Below, piece after piece: positions 24,405 through 37,439 of a stretch of DNA of 64,000 nucleotides. Both the position numbers and the translations under genes were made by a program. The DNA is from Nomia melanderi (taxonomy: Eukaryota; Arthropoda; Insecta; Hymenoptera; Halictidae). The notes beneath the pieces are model-generated. The model worked only from the letters and a program-made list of their open reading frames with translations, did no database searches and was not told the origin of the DNA. The DNA lies in contig NW_027475140.1 in NCBI RefSeq assembly GCF_051020985.1, positions 558,001 through 622,000 on the forward strand. The letters are read 5' to 3'. The stretch's first letter is position 1. Every line of letters starts with the position of its first letter.

Positions 24405-26852
24405 TCCGAGGTCGTTCCCGCTGCACAGATTCATACGCCGGGTCCTAATACAGACAATGCACTTTGATTTATTGTGCTATCTGTAATATAACCCGAGACA
24501 TCACCAGATATATGTTGGATTTTCCCCTAACCCTGAGTGTCCGGCCCCATGAGACTGTGGTTTTCTCGGCCCCTGGTGGTCCGAGGTCGTTCCCGCTGCA
24601 CAGATTCATGCGCCAGGGCCTCCTACAGACAATGCACATTTATTTATTACGCTATCTGTAATAGCACCCGAGATACCACCAGATATATATTGGATCTTTC
24701 ACTGACCCTGAGTGTCCGGCCCCATGAGACGGTGGTTTTCGCGGCCCCTGGTGGTTCGAGGTCGTTCCGGCTGCACAGATTCATGCGCCAGGGCCTCCTA
24801 CAGACAATTCAATTTGATTTATTGCGCTATCTGTAATAGCACCCGAGATATCACCAAATATATGTTGGATTTTCCCCTGACCCTGAGTGTCCGGCCCCAT
24901 GAGACTGTGGTTTTCTCGGCCCCTGGTGGTCCGAGGTCGTTCCCGCTGCACAGATGCATGCGCCAGGGATTCCTGCAGATAAGTCACTTTGATTTATCGC
25001 GCTATCTCTAATAGCACCCGAGATATCACCAGATATATATTGGATTTTTCCCCGACGCAGAGTGTCCGGCCCCATGAGACGGTGCTTTTCTCGGACCCTG
25101 GTGGTTAGAGGTCGTTCCCGCTGCACAGATTCATGCGCCAGGGCCTCCTACAGATAATGCACTTTGATTTATTGCGCTATCTGTAATAGCACCCGAGATA
25201 TCACCAGATATATGTTGGATTTTTCCCCGACCCTGAGTGTCCGGCCCCATGAGACTGTGGTTTTCTCTGCCCCCGGTGGTCAGAGGTCGTTCCCGCTGCG
25301 CAGATGCATGCGCCAGGGCCTCCTGCAGATAATGCACTTTGGTTTATTGCGCTATCTCCAATAGCACCCGAGATATCGCCAGATATATATTGGATTTGTC
25401 CCTGGCCCTGAGTGTCCGGCCCCATGAGACGGTAGTTTTCTCGGCCCCTGGTGGTCCGAGGTCGATCCGGCTGCACAGATTCATGCGCCAGGGCCTCCTA
25501 CAGACAATGCACTTTGATTTATTGCGCTATCTGTAATAGCACCCGAGATATCACCAGATATATATTGGATTTTTCCCTGACCCTGAGCGTCCGACCCCAT
25601 GAGACGGTGGTTTTCTCGGCTCCTGGTGTCCGAGGTCGTTCCCGCTGCACAGATTCATGCGCCGGGGCCCCCTGCAGATAATTCACTTTGATTTATTGCG
25701 CTATTTCTAACAGCACCCGAGATATCACCAGATATATATTGGATTTTTCCCTGACCCTGAGAGTCCGGCCCCATGAGACGGTGGTTTTCTCGGCCTCTGG
25801 TGGTCCGAGGTCGTTCCCGCTGCACAGATTCATGCGCCAGGGCCTGCTGCAGACAATGCACTTTGGTTTATTGCGTTATCTCCAATCGCACCCGAGATAT
25901 CACCAGATATATATTGGATTTTTCCCTGACCCTGACAGTCCGGCCCCATGAGACTGTGATTTTCTCGGCCCCTGGTGGTCCGAGGTCGATCCCGGTGCAC
26001 AGATTCATTCGCCTGGGCCTCCTACAGACAATGCACTTTGGTTTATTGCGCTATCTCTAATAGCACCCGAGATATCACCAGATATAAATTGGATTTTTCC
26101 CTGACCCTGAGTGTCCGACCCCATGAGACAGTGGTTTTCTCGGCTCCTGGTGTCCGAGGTCGTTCCCGCTGCACAGGTTCATGCGCCAGGGCCTCCTGCA
26201 GATAATTCACTTTGGTTTATTGCGCTATCTCTAATAGCACCCGAGATATCACCAGATATATATTGGATTTTTCCCTGACACTGAGTGTCTGACCCCGTGA
26301 GACTGTGGTTTTCTCGGCCCCTGGTGGTCCGAGGTACTTCCCGCTGCACAGATTCATGCGCAAGGTCCTCCTACAGACAATGCACTTTGATTTATTGCGC
26401 TATCTGTAATAGCACTCGAGATATAACCAGATATATATTGGATTTTTCACTGACCCGGAGTGTCCGGCCCCATGAGACGGTGGTTTTCTCGGCCCCTGGT
26501 GGTCCGAGGTCGTTCCCGTTGCACAGATTCATGCGCCAGGGCCTCCTGCAGATATTTCACTTTGGTTTATTGCGCTATCTCTAATAGCACCCGAGATATC
26601 ACCAGATATATATTGGATTTTACCCTGACCCTGAGTGTCCGGCCCCATGAGACTGTGGTTTTCTCGGCCCCTGGTGATCCGAGGTCGTTCCCGCTGCACA
26701 GATTCATACGCCGGGTCCTAATACAGACAATGCACTTTGATTTATTGTGCTATCTGTAATATAACCCGAGATATCACCAGATATATGTTGGATTTTCCCC
26801 TAACCCTGAGTGTCCGGCCCCATGAGACTGTGGTTTTCTCGGCCCCTGGTGG
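24405..26852. repeat. 2,448-bp (14-monomer) tandem duplication, copy 1
   Basis: Directly followed by its copy. The length is 14 x 175 - 2 because two monomers per unit lack one base in CTCCTGGTGTCCGAGG (near 25,622 and 26,148). I noticed two substitutions against copy 2 (25,095 A/C and 26,290 T/C). Rare shared markers include GACGCAGAG, GGTTAGAGG, GATATCGCC and CTCTGCCCCCGG. Confidence 0.92.
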
Positions 26853-29300
26853 TCCGAGGTCGTTCCCGCTGCACAGATTCATACGCCGGGTCCTAATACA
26901 GACAATGCACTTTGATTTATTGTGCTATCTGTAATATAACCCGAGACATCACCAGATATATGTTGGATTTTCCCCTAACCCTGAGTGTCCGGCCCCATGA
27001 GACTGTGGTTTTCTCGGCCCCTGGTGGTCCGAGGTCGTTCCCGCTGCACAGATTCATGCGCCAGGGCCTCCTACAGACAATGCACATTTATTTATTACGC
27101 TATCTGTAATAGCACCCGAGATACCACCAGATATATATTGGATCTTTCACTGACCCTGAGTGTCCGGCCCCATGAGACGGTGGTTTTCGCGGCCCCTGGT
27201 GGTTCGAGGTCGTTCCGGCTGCACAGATTCATGCGCCAGGGCCTCCTACAGACAATTCAATTTGATTTATTGCGCTATCTGTAATAGCACCCGAGATATC
27301 ACCAAATATATGTTGGATTTTCCCCTGACCCTGAGTGTCCGGCCCCATGAGACTGTGGTTTTCTCGGCCCCTGGTGGTCCGAGGTCGTTCCCGCTGCACA
27401 GATGCATGCGCCAGGGATTCCTGCAGATAAGTCACTTTGATTTATCGCGCTATCTCTAATAGCACCCGAGATATCACCAGATATATATTGGATTTTTCCC
27501 CGACGCAGAGTGTCCGGCCCCATGAGACGGTGCTTTTCTCGGCCCCTGGTGGTTAGAGGTCGTTCCCGCTGCACAGATTCATGCGCCAGGGCCTCCTACA
27601 GATAATGCACTTTGATTTATTGCGCTATCTGTAATAGCACCCGAGATATCACCAGATATATGTTGGATTTTTCCCCGACCCTGAGTGTCCGGCCCCATGA
27701 GACTGTGGTTTTCTCTGCCCCCGGTGGTCAGAGGTCGTTCCCGCTGCGCAGATGCATGCGCCAGGGCCTCCTGCAGATAATGCACTTTGGTTTATTGCGC
27801 TATCTCCAATAGCACCCGAGATATCGCCAGATATATATTGGATTTGTCCCTGGCCCTGAGTGTCCGGCCCCATGAGACGGTAGTTTTCTCGGCCCCTGGT
27901 GGTCCGAGGTCGATCCGGCTGCACAGATTCATGCGCCAGGGCCTCCTACAGACAATGCACTTTGATTTATTGCGCTATCTGTAATAGCACCCGAGATATC
28001 ACCAGATATATATTGGATTTTTCCCTGACCCTGAGCGTCCGACCCCATGAGACGGTGGTTTTCTCGGCTCCTGGTGTCCGAGGTCGTTCCCGCTGCACAG
28101 ATTCATGCGCCGGGGCCCCCTGCAGATAATTCACTTTGATTTATTGCGCTATTTCTAACAGCACCCGAGATATCACCAGATATATATTGGATTTTTCCCT
28201 GACCCTGAGAGTCCGGCCCCATGAGACGGTGGTTTTCTCGGCCTCTGGTGGTCCGAGGTCGTTCCCGCTGCACAGATTCATGCGCCAGGGCCTGCTGCAG
28301 ACAATGCACTTTGGTTTATTGCGTTATCTCCAATCGCACCCGAGATATCACCAGATATATATTGGATTTTTCCCTGACCCTGACAGTCCGGCCCCATGAG
28401 ACTGTGATTTTCTCGGCCCCTGGTGGTCCGAGGTCGATCCCGGTGCACAGATTCATTCGCCTGGGCCTCCTACAGACAATGCACTTTGGTTTATTGCGCT
28501 ATCTCTAATAGCACCCGAGATATCACCAGATATAAATTGGATTTTTCCCTGACCCTGAGTGTCCGACCCCATGAGACAGTGGTTTTCTCGGCTCCTGGTG
28601 TCCGAGGTCGTTCCCGCTGCACAGGTTCATGCGCCAGGGCCTCCTGCAGATAATTCACTTTGGTTTATTGCGCTATCTCTAATAGCACCCGAGATATCAC
28701 CAGATATATATTGGATTTTTCCCTGACACTGAGTGTCCGACCCCGTGAGACTGTGGTTTTCTCGGCCCCTGGTGGTCCGAGGTACTTCCCGCTGCACAGA
28801 TTCATGCGCAAGGTCCTCCTACAGACAATGCACTTTGATTTATTGCGCTATCTGTAATAGCACTCGAGATATAACCAGATATATATTGGATTTTTCACTG
28901 ACCCGGAGTGTCCGGCCCCATGAGACGGTGGTTTTCTCGGCCCCTGGTGGTCCGAGGTCGTTCCCGTTGCACAGATTCATGCGCCAGGGCCTCCTGCAGA
29001 TATTTCACTTTGGTTTATTGCGCTATCTCTAATAGCACCCGAGATATCACCAGATATATATTGGATTTTACCCTGACCCTGAGTGTCCGGCCCCATGAGA
29101 CTGTGGTTTTCTCGGCCCCTGGTGATCCGAGGTCGTTCCCGCTGCACAGATTCATACGCCGGGTCCTAATACAGACAATGCACTTTGATTTATTGTGCTA
29201 TCTGTAATATAACCCGAGATATCACCAGATATATGTTGGATTTTCCCCTAACCCTGAGTGTCCGGCCCCATGAGACTGTGGTTTTCTCGGCCCCTGGTGG
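26853..29300. repeat. 2,448-bp (14-monomer) tandem duplication, copy 2
   Basis: Second copy of 24,405-26,852. Similarity to the start of the unit runs on to 29,330 and then stops at ATACGCC against ATGCGCC. The same two 174-bp monomers are present (near 28,070 and 28,596), which shows that the one-base losses predate the duplication. Confidence 0.92.
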
Positions 29301-30576
29301 TCCGAGGTCGTTCCCGCTGCACAGATTCATGCGCCAGGGCCTCCTACAGACAATGCACATTTATTTATTACGCTATCTGTAATAGCACCCGAGATACCAC
29401 CAGATATATATTGGATCTTTCACTGACCCTGATTGTCCGGCCCCATGAGACGGTGGTTTTCGCGGCCCCTGGTGGTTCGAGGTCGTTCCGGCTGCACAGA
29501 TTCATGCGCCAGGCCCTCCTACAGACAATTCAATTTGATTTATTGCGCTATCTGTAATAGCACCCGAGATATCACCAAATATATGTTGGATTTTCCCCTG
29601 ACCCTGAGTGTCCGGCCCCATGAGACTGTGGTTTTCTCGGCCCCTGGTGTTCCGAGATCGTTCCCGCTGCACAGATTCATGCGCCAGGGCCTCCTACAGA
29701 CAATGCACTTTGATTTATTGCGCTATCTGCAATAGCACCCGAGCTATCACCAGATATATATTGGATTTTTCCCTGACCCTGAGTGCCCGGCCCCATGTGT
29801 CGGTGGTTTTCTCGGCCCCTGGGGGTCCGAGATCGATCTCGCTGCACAGGTTCATGCGCTAGAGCCTCCTGCAGATAATGCACTTTGATTTATTGCGCTA
29901 TCTGTAATAGCACCCGCGATATCACCAGATATATATTGGATTTTACCCTGACCCTGAGTGTCCGGCCCCATGAGACTGTGGTTTTCTCGGCCCCTGGTGG
30001 TCCGAGGTCGTTCCCGCTGCACAGATGCATGCGCCAGGGCCTCCTGCAGATAAGTCACTTTGATTTATCGCGCTATCTCTAATAGCACCCGAGATATCAC
30101 CAGATATATATTGGATTTTTCCCCGACGCAGAGTGTCCGGCCCCATGAGACGGTGCTTTTCTCGGCCCCTGGTGGTCAGAGGTCGTTCCCGCTGCACAGA
30201 TTCATGCGCCAGGGCCTCCTACAGATAATGCACTTTGATTTATTGCGCTATCTGTAATAGCACCCGAGATATCACCAGATATATGTTGGATTTTTCCCCG
30301 ACCCTGAGTGTCCGGCCCCATGAGACTGTGGTTTTCTCTGCCCCCGGTGGTCAGAGGTCGTTCCCGCTGCGCAGATGCATGCGCCAGGGCCTCCTGCAGA
30401 TAATTCACTTTGGTTTATTGCGCTATCTCTAATAGCACCCGAGATATCACCAGATATATATTGTATTTTCCCATGACCCTGAGTGTCCTGGCCCATAAGA
30501 CTGTGGTTTTCTCTGCACCTGGCGGTCAGAGATCGTTCCCGCCTCACAGATTCATGCGCCAGTGCCTCCTACAGAC
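29301..30576. repeat. Satellite segment after the 14-monomer duplication
   Basis: Its 29,651-30,297 part recurs at 31,924-32,570, spacing 2,273 bp. Markers: CTGCAATAGC, GAGCTATCACC, GGGGGTCCGAGATCG and CGCTAGAGCC. Its last full unit is the divergent monomer 30,443-30,617. Confidence 0.82.
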
Positions 30577-30617
30577 AATGCACTTTGGTTTATTGCGCTA
30601 TCTCCAATAGCACCCGA
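30443..30617. repeat. Divergent single monomer
   Basis: Compared with the consensus it carries clustered changes: TTGTATTTTCCCATGACC, GTGTCCTGGCCCATAAGAC, TTTTCTCTGCACCTGGCGG, CAGAGATCG and CGCCTCACAG. I found no second copy with this combination in the window. Its 3' end returns to a common state from about 30,577, where the next HOR piece begins. Confidence 0.8.
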
Positions 30618-31922
30618 GATATCGCCAGATATATATTGGATTTGTCCCTGGCCCTGAGTGTCCGGCCCCATGAGACGGTAGTTTTCTCGGCCCCTGGTGG
30701 TCCGAGGTCGATCCGGCTGCACAGATTCATGCGCCAGGGCCTCCTACAGACAATGCACTTTGATTTATTGCGCTATCTGTAATAGCACCCGAGATAACAC
30801 CAGATATATATTGGATTTTTCCCTGACCCTGAGCGTCCGACCCCATGAGACGGTGGTTTTCTCGGCTCCTGGTGTCCGAGGTCGTTCCCGCTGCACAGAT
30901 TCATGCGCCAGGGCCCCCTGCAGATAATTCACTTTGATTTATTGCGCTATTTCTAACAGCACCCGAGATATCACCAGATATATATTGGATTTTTCCCTGA
31001 CCCTGAGAGTCCGGCCCCATGAGACGGTGGTTTTCTCGGCCTCTGGTGGTCCGAGGTCGTTCCCGCTGCACAGATTTATGCGCCAGGGCCTGCTGCAGAC
31101 AATGCACTTTGGTTTATTGCGTTATCTCCAATCGCACCCGAGATATCACCAGATATATATTGGATTTTTCCCTGACCCTGACAGTCCGGCCCCATGAGAC
31201 GGTGATTTTCTCGGCCCCTGGTGGTCCGAGGTCGATCCCGGTGCACAGATTCATTCGCCTGGGCCTCCTACAGACAATGCACTTTGGTTTATTGCGCTTT
31301 CTCTCATAGCACCCGAGATATCACCAGATATAAATTGGATTTTTCCCTGACCCTGAGTGTCCGACCCCATGAGACAGTGGTTTTCTCGGCTCCTGGTGTC
31401 CGAGGTCGTTCCCGCTGCACAGGTTCATGCGCCAGGGCCTCCTGCAGATAATTCACTTTGGTTTATTGCGCTATCTCTAATAGCACCCGAGATATCACCA
31501 GATATATATTGGATTTTTCCCTGACACTGAGTGTCCGACCCCGTGAGACTGTGGTTTTCTCGGCCCCTGGTGGTCCGAGGTACTTCCCGCTGCACAGATT
31601 CATGCGCAAGGTCCTCCTACAGACAATGCACTTTGATTTATTGCGCTATCTGTAATAGCACTCGAGATATAACCAGATATATATTGGATTTTTCACTGAC
31701 CCGGAGTGTCCGGCCCCATGAGACGGTGGTTTTCTCGGCCCCTGGTGGTCCGAGGTCGTTCCCGTTGCACAGATTCATGCGCCAGGGCCACCTGCAGATA
31801 TTTCACTTTGGTTTATTGCGCTATCTCTAATAGCACCCGAGATATCACCAGATATATATTGGATTTTACCCTGACCCTGAGTGTCCGGCCCCATGAGACT
31901 GTGGTTTTCTCGGCCCCTGGTG
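30577..31922. repeat. Third, partial HOR copy (spacing 2,798 bp)
   Basis: Matches 27,779-29,124 at 2,798 bp (16 x 175 - 2), with at least six differences (for example GATAACACC near 30,794, TTTATGCG near 31,076, CTTTCTCTCATAG near 31,298). It retains both 174-bp monomers of the 2,448-bp unit. It is older or less homogenised than the first two copies. Confidence 0.86.
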
Positions 31923-31923
31923 G

Positions 31924-32570
31924 TCCGAGATCGTTCCCGCTGCACAGATTCATGCGCCAGGGCCTCCTACAGACAATGCACTTTGATTTATTGCGCTATC
32001 TGCAATAGCACCCGAGCTATCACCAGATATATATTGGATTTTTCCCTGACCCTGTGTGCCCGGCCCCATGTGTCGGTGGTTTTCTCGGCCCCTGGGGGTC
32101 CGAGATCGATCTCGCTGCACAGGTTCATGCGCTAGAGCCTCCTGCAGATAATGCACTTTGATTTATTGCGCTATCTGTAATAGCACCCGAGATATCACCA
32201 GATATATATTGGATTTTACCCTGACCCTGAGTGTCCGGCGCCATGAGACTGTGGTTTTCTCGGCCCCTGGTGGTCCGAGGTCGTTCCCGCTGCACAGATG
32301 CATGCGCCAGGGCCTCCTGCAGATAAGTCACTTTGATTTATCGCGCTATCTCTAATAGCACCCGAGATATCACCAGATATATATTGGATTTTTCCCCGAC
32401 CCAGAGTGTCCGGCCCCATGAGACGGTGGTTTTCTCGGCCCCTGGTGGTCAGAGGTCGTTCCCGCTGCACAGATTCATGCGCCAGGGCCTCCTACAGATA
32501 ATGCACTTTGATTTATTGCGCTATCTGTAATAGCACCCGAGATATCACCAGATATATGTTGGATTTTTCC
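31924..32570. repeat. HOR segment matching 29,651-30,297 (spacing 2,273 bp)
   Basis: Continues directly from the partial third copy but at a different spacing (13 x 175 - 2 instead of 16 x 175 - 2). The array therefore switched register by three monomers between 31,922 and 31,924. A few substitutions separate the pair (CCCTGTGTGCCC, GGCGCCATG, GACCCAGAG). Confidence 0.83.
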
Positions 32571-33065
32571 ATGACCCTGAGTGTCCGGCCCCATGAGACG
32601 GTGGTTTTCTCGGCCCCTGGTGGTCCGAGGTCGTTCCCGCTGCACAGATTCATGCGCCGGGGCCTAATACAGACAATGCACTTTGATTTCTTGGGCTATC
32701 TGTAATAGCACCCGAGATATCACCAGATATATATTGGATTTTTCCCTGACACTGAGCGTCCGGCCCCATGAGGCGGTGGTTTTCTCGGCCCCTGGTGGTC
32801 CGAGGTCATTCCCGCTGCACAGATTCATGCGCCAGGGCCTCCTGCAGATAATTCACTTTGATTTATTGTTCTATCTGTAATATAACCCGAGATATCACCA
32901 GATATATATTGGATTTTTACCTGACCCTGAGTGTCCGGCCCCATGAGACGGTGGTTTTCGCGGCCCCTGGTGGTCCGAGGTACTTCCCGCTGCACAGATT
33001 CATGCGCCAGGGCCTCCTGCAGAAAATGCACTTTGATTTATTGCGCTATCTCTAATAACACCCGA

Positions 33066-33240
33066 GATATCACCAGATACATGCTGGATTTATACATGAC
33101 CTTGGGTGACGGATTCCGAATATCTGTAATTTTCTCGGCCCCTGGTGGTCCGAGGTCGTTCCCGCTGTACAGATTCATTCGCCAGTGCCTCCTACAGACA
33201 ATGCACTTTGACTTATTGCGCTATCTCTAATAGCACCCGA
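33066..33240. repeat. Type-B monomer 8 (shorter B tract)
   Basis: B sequence (GATACATGCTGGATTTATAC, GGATTCCGAATATCTG) ends at the T-rich spacer; from CGGCCCCTGG onward it is A-type except for ATTCATTCG. The right edge of the B tract is therefore about 50 bp earlier than in units 1-7. Confidence 0.9.
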
Positions 33241-33765
33241 GATATCACCAGATATATATTGGATCTTTCACTGACCCTGAGTGTCCGGCCCCATGAGACG
33301 GTGGTTTTCGCGGCCCCTGGTGGTCCTAGGTTTTTCCGGCTGCACAGATTCATGCGCCAGGGCCTCCTACAGACAACGTACTTTGATTTATTGCGCTATC
33401 TGTAATAGCACCCGAGATATCACCAGATATATATTGGATTTTCCCCTGACCCTGAGTGTCCGGCCCCATGAGACTGTGGTTTTCTCGGCCCCTAGTGGTC
33501 CGAGGTCGTTCCCGCTGCACAGATTCATGCGCCAGGGCCTTCTACAGACAACGCACTTTGATTTATTGCGCTATCTGTAATAGCACCCGAAATATCACCA
33601 GATATATATTGGATTTTCCCCTGACCCTGAGTGTCCGGCCCCATGAGACGGTGGTTTTCTCGGCCCCTGGTCGTCCGAGGTCGTTCCCGCTGCACGGATG
33701 CATGCGCCAGGGCCTCCTGCAGATAATTCACTTTGGTTAATTGCGCTATCTCTAATAGCACCCGA

Positions 33766-33940
33766 GATAACACCAGATATATGCTGGATTTTTACATGAC
33801 CCTGAGTGTCCGGACCCATGAGACTGTGGTTTTCTCGGCCCCAGGTGGTCCGAGGTCGTTCCCGCTGGCCAGATGCATGCGCCAGGGTCTCCTACAGACC
33901 CTGCACTTTGATTTATTGCGCTATCTGTAATAGCACCCGA
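33766..33940. repeat. Type-B/type-A chimeric monomer
   Basis: Starts as type B (ATATGCTGGATTTTTACATG) and turns to type A at ACCCTGAGTGTCC. The switch is within ATGACC, sequence common to both types, as expected of a recombination or conversion edge. Confidence 0.87.
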
Positions 33941-34115
33941 GATATCGCCAGATATATATTGGATTTTCCCCTGAGCCTGAGTGTCCGGCCCCGTTAGACG
34001 GTGATTTTCTCGGCCCCTGGTGGTCCGAGGTCGTTCCCGCTGCCCAGATTCATGCGCCAGGGCCTCCTACAGACAGTGCACTTTGATTTATTGCGCTATC
34101 TGTAATAGCACCCGA

Positions 34116-34290
34116 GAAAGCTCCATATATATGCTGGATTTTTACATGACTTTGGGTGGCGGATACCGAAAATCTGTAATTTTCTCGGCCCCTGGTGGCC
34201 CGACGTCGTTCCCGCTGCACAGAATCATGCGCCAGGGCCTCCTACCGACAATGCACTTTGATTTAGTGCGCTATCTCTAATAGCACCCGA
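34116..34290. repeat. Type-B monomer 9 (diverged)
   Basis: The landmark is GAAAGCTCC instead of GATATCACC, and the B core reads TTTGGGTGGCGG and ATACCGAAAATCTG. The 3' part is A-type. It is the most diverged B unit in the window. Confidence 0.88.
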
Positions 34291-34604
34291 GATATCACCA
34301 GATATATATTGGATTTTCCCCAGACCCTGAGTGGCCGGCCCCATGAGACGGTGGTCTTCTCGGCCCCTGGTGGTCCAAGGTCGTTCCCGCTGCCCAGATT
34401 CATGCGCCACGGCTTCCTTCTGACAATGCACTTTGATTTATTGCGCTATCTGTAATAGCACCCGAGATGTCACCAGATATATATTGGATATTTCCCTCAC
34501 CCTGAGTGTCCAGCCCCATGAGACGGTGGTTTTCTCGGCCCCTGGTGGACCGAGGTCGTTCCCGCTGCACAGGTTCATGCGCCAGGGCCTCCTGCAGATA
34601 ATTT

Positions 34605-34954
34605 ACTTTGGTTTATTGCGCTATTTCTAATAGCGCCCGAGATATCACCAGATATATATTGGATTTTTCCCTAACCCTGAGTGTCCGGCCCCATGAGACT
34701 GCGGTTTTCTCGGCCCCTGGTGGTCCGAGATCGTTCCCGCTGCACACATTCATGCGCCAGGGCCTCCTGCAGATAATTCACTTTGATTTATCGCGCTACC
34801 TCTAATAGCACCCGAGATATCACCAGATATATGCTGGATTTTTACATGACCTTGGGTGACGGATTCCGAATATCTGTAATTTTCTCGGCCACTGGTGGTC
34901 CGAGGTCGTTCCTGCTGCACAGATTCATTCGCCAGTGCCTCCTGCAGATAATTC
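34605..34954. repeat. 350-bp dimer duplication (A-type + B-type), copy 1
   Basis: A unit of exactly two monomers: one with AGCGCCCGAG, CCTAACCC and GACTGCGG, then type-B monomer 34,816-34,990. It is repeated immediately at 34,955-35,304. I noticed one difference (34,730 A against 35,080 G). Confidence 0.9.
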
Positions 34955-34990
34955 ACTTTGGTTTATTGCGCTATTTCTAATAGCGCCCGA
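34816..34990. repeat. Type-B monomer 10
   Basis: B core with ATATGCTGG, CCTGCTGCAC and CGCCAGTGCC; second monomer of the 350-bp dimer, copy 1. Confidence 0.92.
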
Positions 34991-35304
34991 GATATCACCA
35001 GATATATATTGGATTTTTCCCTAACCCTGAGTGTCCGGCCCCATGAGACTGCGGTTTTCTCGGCCCCTGGTGGTCCGAGGTCGTTCCCGCTGCACACATT
35101 CATGCGCCAGGGCCTCCTGCAGATAATTCACTTTGATTTATCGCGCTACCTCTAATAGCACCCGAGATATCACCAGATATATGCTGGATTTTTACATGAC
35201 CTTGGGTGACGGATTCCGAATATCTGTAATTTTCTCGGCCACTGGTGGTCCGAGGTCGTTCCTGCTGCACAGATTCATTCGCCAGTGCCTCCTACAGACA
35301 ATGC
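34955..35304. repeat. 350-bp dimer duplication (A-type + B-type), copy 2
   Basis: Second copy of the dimer; identity ends at 35,293, where copy 1 has the CTGCAG state and this copy CTACAG. Related but more divergent A units follow at about 37,090 and 37,265 before type-B monomer 37,440, suggesting the pairing is older than this duplication. Confidence 0.9.
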
Positions 35305-35340
35305 ACTTTGATTTATTGCGCTATCCGTAATAGCACCCGA
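35166..35340. repeat. Type-B monomer 11
   Basis: Copy of unit 10 in the second dimer, with a beta 3' module and CTATCCGTAATAG. Confidence 0.92.
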
Positions 35341-36039
35341 GATATCACCAGATATATATTGGATTTTCCCCTGACCCTGAGTGTCCGGCCCCATGAGACT
35401 GTGGTTTTCTCGGACCCTAGTGGTCCGAGGTCGTTCCCGCTGCACAGATTCATGCGCCAGGGCCTCCTACAGACAACGCACTTTGATTTATTGCGCTATC
35501 TGTAATAGCACCCGAGATATCACCAGATATATATTGGATTTTCCCCTGACCCTGAGTGTCCGGCCCCATGAGACGGTGGTTTTCTCGGCCCCTGGTGGTC
35601 CTAGGTCGTTCCCGCTGCACAGATGCATGCGCCAGGGCCTCCTGCAGATAATTCCCTTTGGCTTATTGCGCTATCTCTAATAGCATCCGAGATATCACCA
35701 GATATATATTGGATTTTCCCCTGACCCTGAGTGGCCGGCCCCATGAGACGGTGGTCTTCTCGGCCCCTGGTGGTCCGAGGTCGTTCCCGCTGCCCAGATT
35801 CATGCGCAACGGCCTCCTACAGACAATGCACTTTGATTTATTGCGCTATCTGTAATAGCACCCGAGATATCACCAGATATATATTGGATTTTCCCCTGAC
35901 TCTGGGTGTCCGGCCCCATGAGACGGTGGTTTTCTCGGCCCCAGGTGGTCCGAGGACGCTCCCGCTTCCCAGATTCAGGCGCCAGGGCCTCCTGCAGATA
36001 ACCCACTTGGTTAATTGCGCTATCTCTAATAGCACCCGA

Positions 36040-36214
36040 GATATCACCAGATATATGCTGGATTTTTACATGACCTAGGGTGACGGATTCCGAATATCAG
36101 TAATTTTCTCGGCCCCTGTTGGTCCGAGGTCGTTCCTGCTGCACAGATTCATTCGCCAGTGCCTCCTACAGACAATGCACTTTGTTTTATTGCGCTATCT
36201 GTAATAGCACCTGA
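36040..36214. repeat. Type-B monomer 12
   Basis: B core with ACCTAGGGTGACGG and ATATCAGTAATTT; right part CGGCCCCTGTTGG then CCTGCTGCAC, so A- and B-type bases alternate after the core. Confidence 0.9.
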
Positions 36215-37439
36215 GATATCACCAGATATATATTGGATTTTCCCCTGACCCTGAGTGTCCGGCCCCATGAGACGGTGGTTTTCTCGGACCCTGGTGGTCC
36301 GAGGTAGTTCCCGCTGGCCAGATTCATGCGACAGGGCCTCCTACAGACAATTCATTTTGATTTTTTGCGCTATCTCTAATAGCACCCGAGATATCACCAG
36401 ATATATATTGGATTTTTCCCCGACCCTGAGTGTCCGGCCCCATGAGACGGTTGTTTTCTCGGCCGCTGGTGGTCCGAGATCGTTCCCGCTGCCCAGATTC
36501 ATGCGCCACGGCCTCCTACAGACAATGCACTTTGATTTATTGCGCTATTTGTGATAGCACCCGAGATATCACCAGATATATATTGGATATTTCCCTCACC
36601 CTGAGTGTCCAGCCCCATGAGACGCTGGTTTTCTCGGCCCCTGGTGGTCCGTGGTCGTTCCCGCTGCACAGATTCATGCGCCAGGGCCTCCTGCAGATAA
36701 TTCACTTTCGCTTATTGCTCTATCTCTAATAGCACCCGAGATATCACCAGATATATATTGGATTTTCCCCAGACCCTGAGTGGCCGTCCCCATGAGACGG
36801 TGGTCTTCTCGGCCCCTGGTGGTCCGAGGTCGTTCCCGCTGCCCTGATTCATGCGCCACGGCCTCCTACAGACAATGCACTTTGATTTATTGCGCTATCT
36901 GTAATAGCACCCGAGATATCACCAGATATATATTGGATATTTCCCTCACCCTGAGTGTCCAGCCCCATGAGACGGTGGTTTTCTCGGCCCCTGGTGGACC
37001 GAGGTCGTTCCCGCTGCACAGATTCATGCGCCAGGGCCTCTTGCGGATAATTCACTTTGGTTTATTGCGCTATCTCTAATAGCGCCCGAGATATCACCAG
37101 ATATATATTGGATTTTTCCCTGACCCTGAGTGACCGGCCCCATGAGTCTGCGGTTTTCTCGGCGCCTGGTGGTCCGAGGACGTTCCCGCTGCACACATTC
37201 ATGCGCCAGGGCCTCCTGCAGATGATTCACTTTGATTTATCGCGCTATCTCTAATAGCACCCGAGATATCACCAGATATATATTGGATTTTTCCCTGACC
37301 CTGAGTGTCCGGCCCCATGAGTCTGCGGTTTTCTCAGCCCCTGGTGGTCCGAGGTCATTCCCGCTGCACACATTCATGCGCCAGTGCCTCCTGCAGATGA
37401 TTCACTTTGATTTATCGCGCTATCTCTAATAGCACCCGA

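Noticed and set aside
34116..34290. Non-satellite sequence at GAAAGCTCC and the diverged core
   Set aside because: Length is exactly 175 bp and the core is a degenerate type-B sequence; flanks align with normal monomers.
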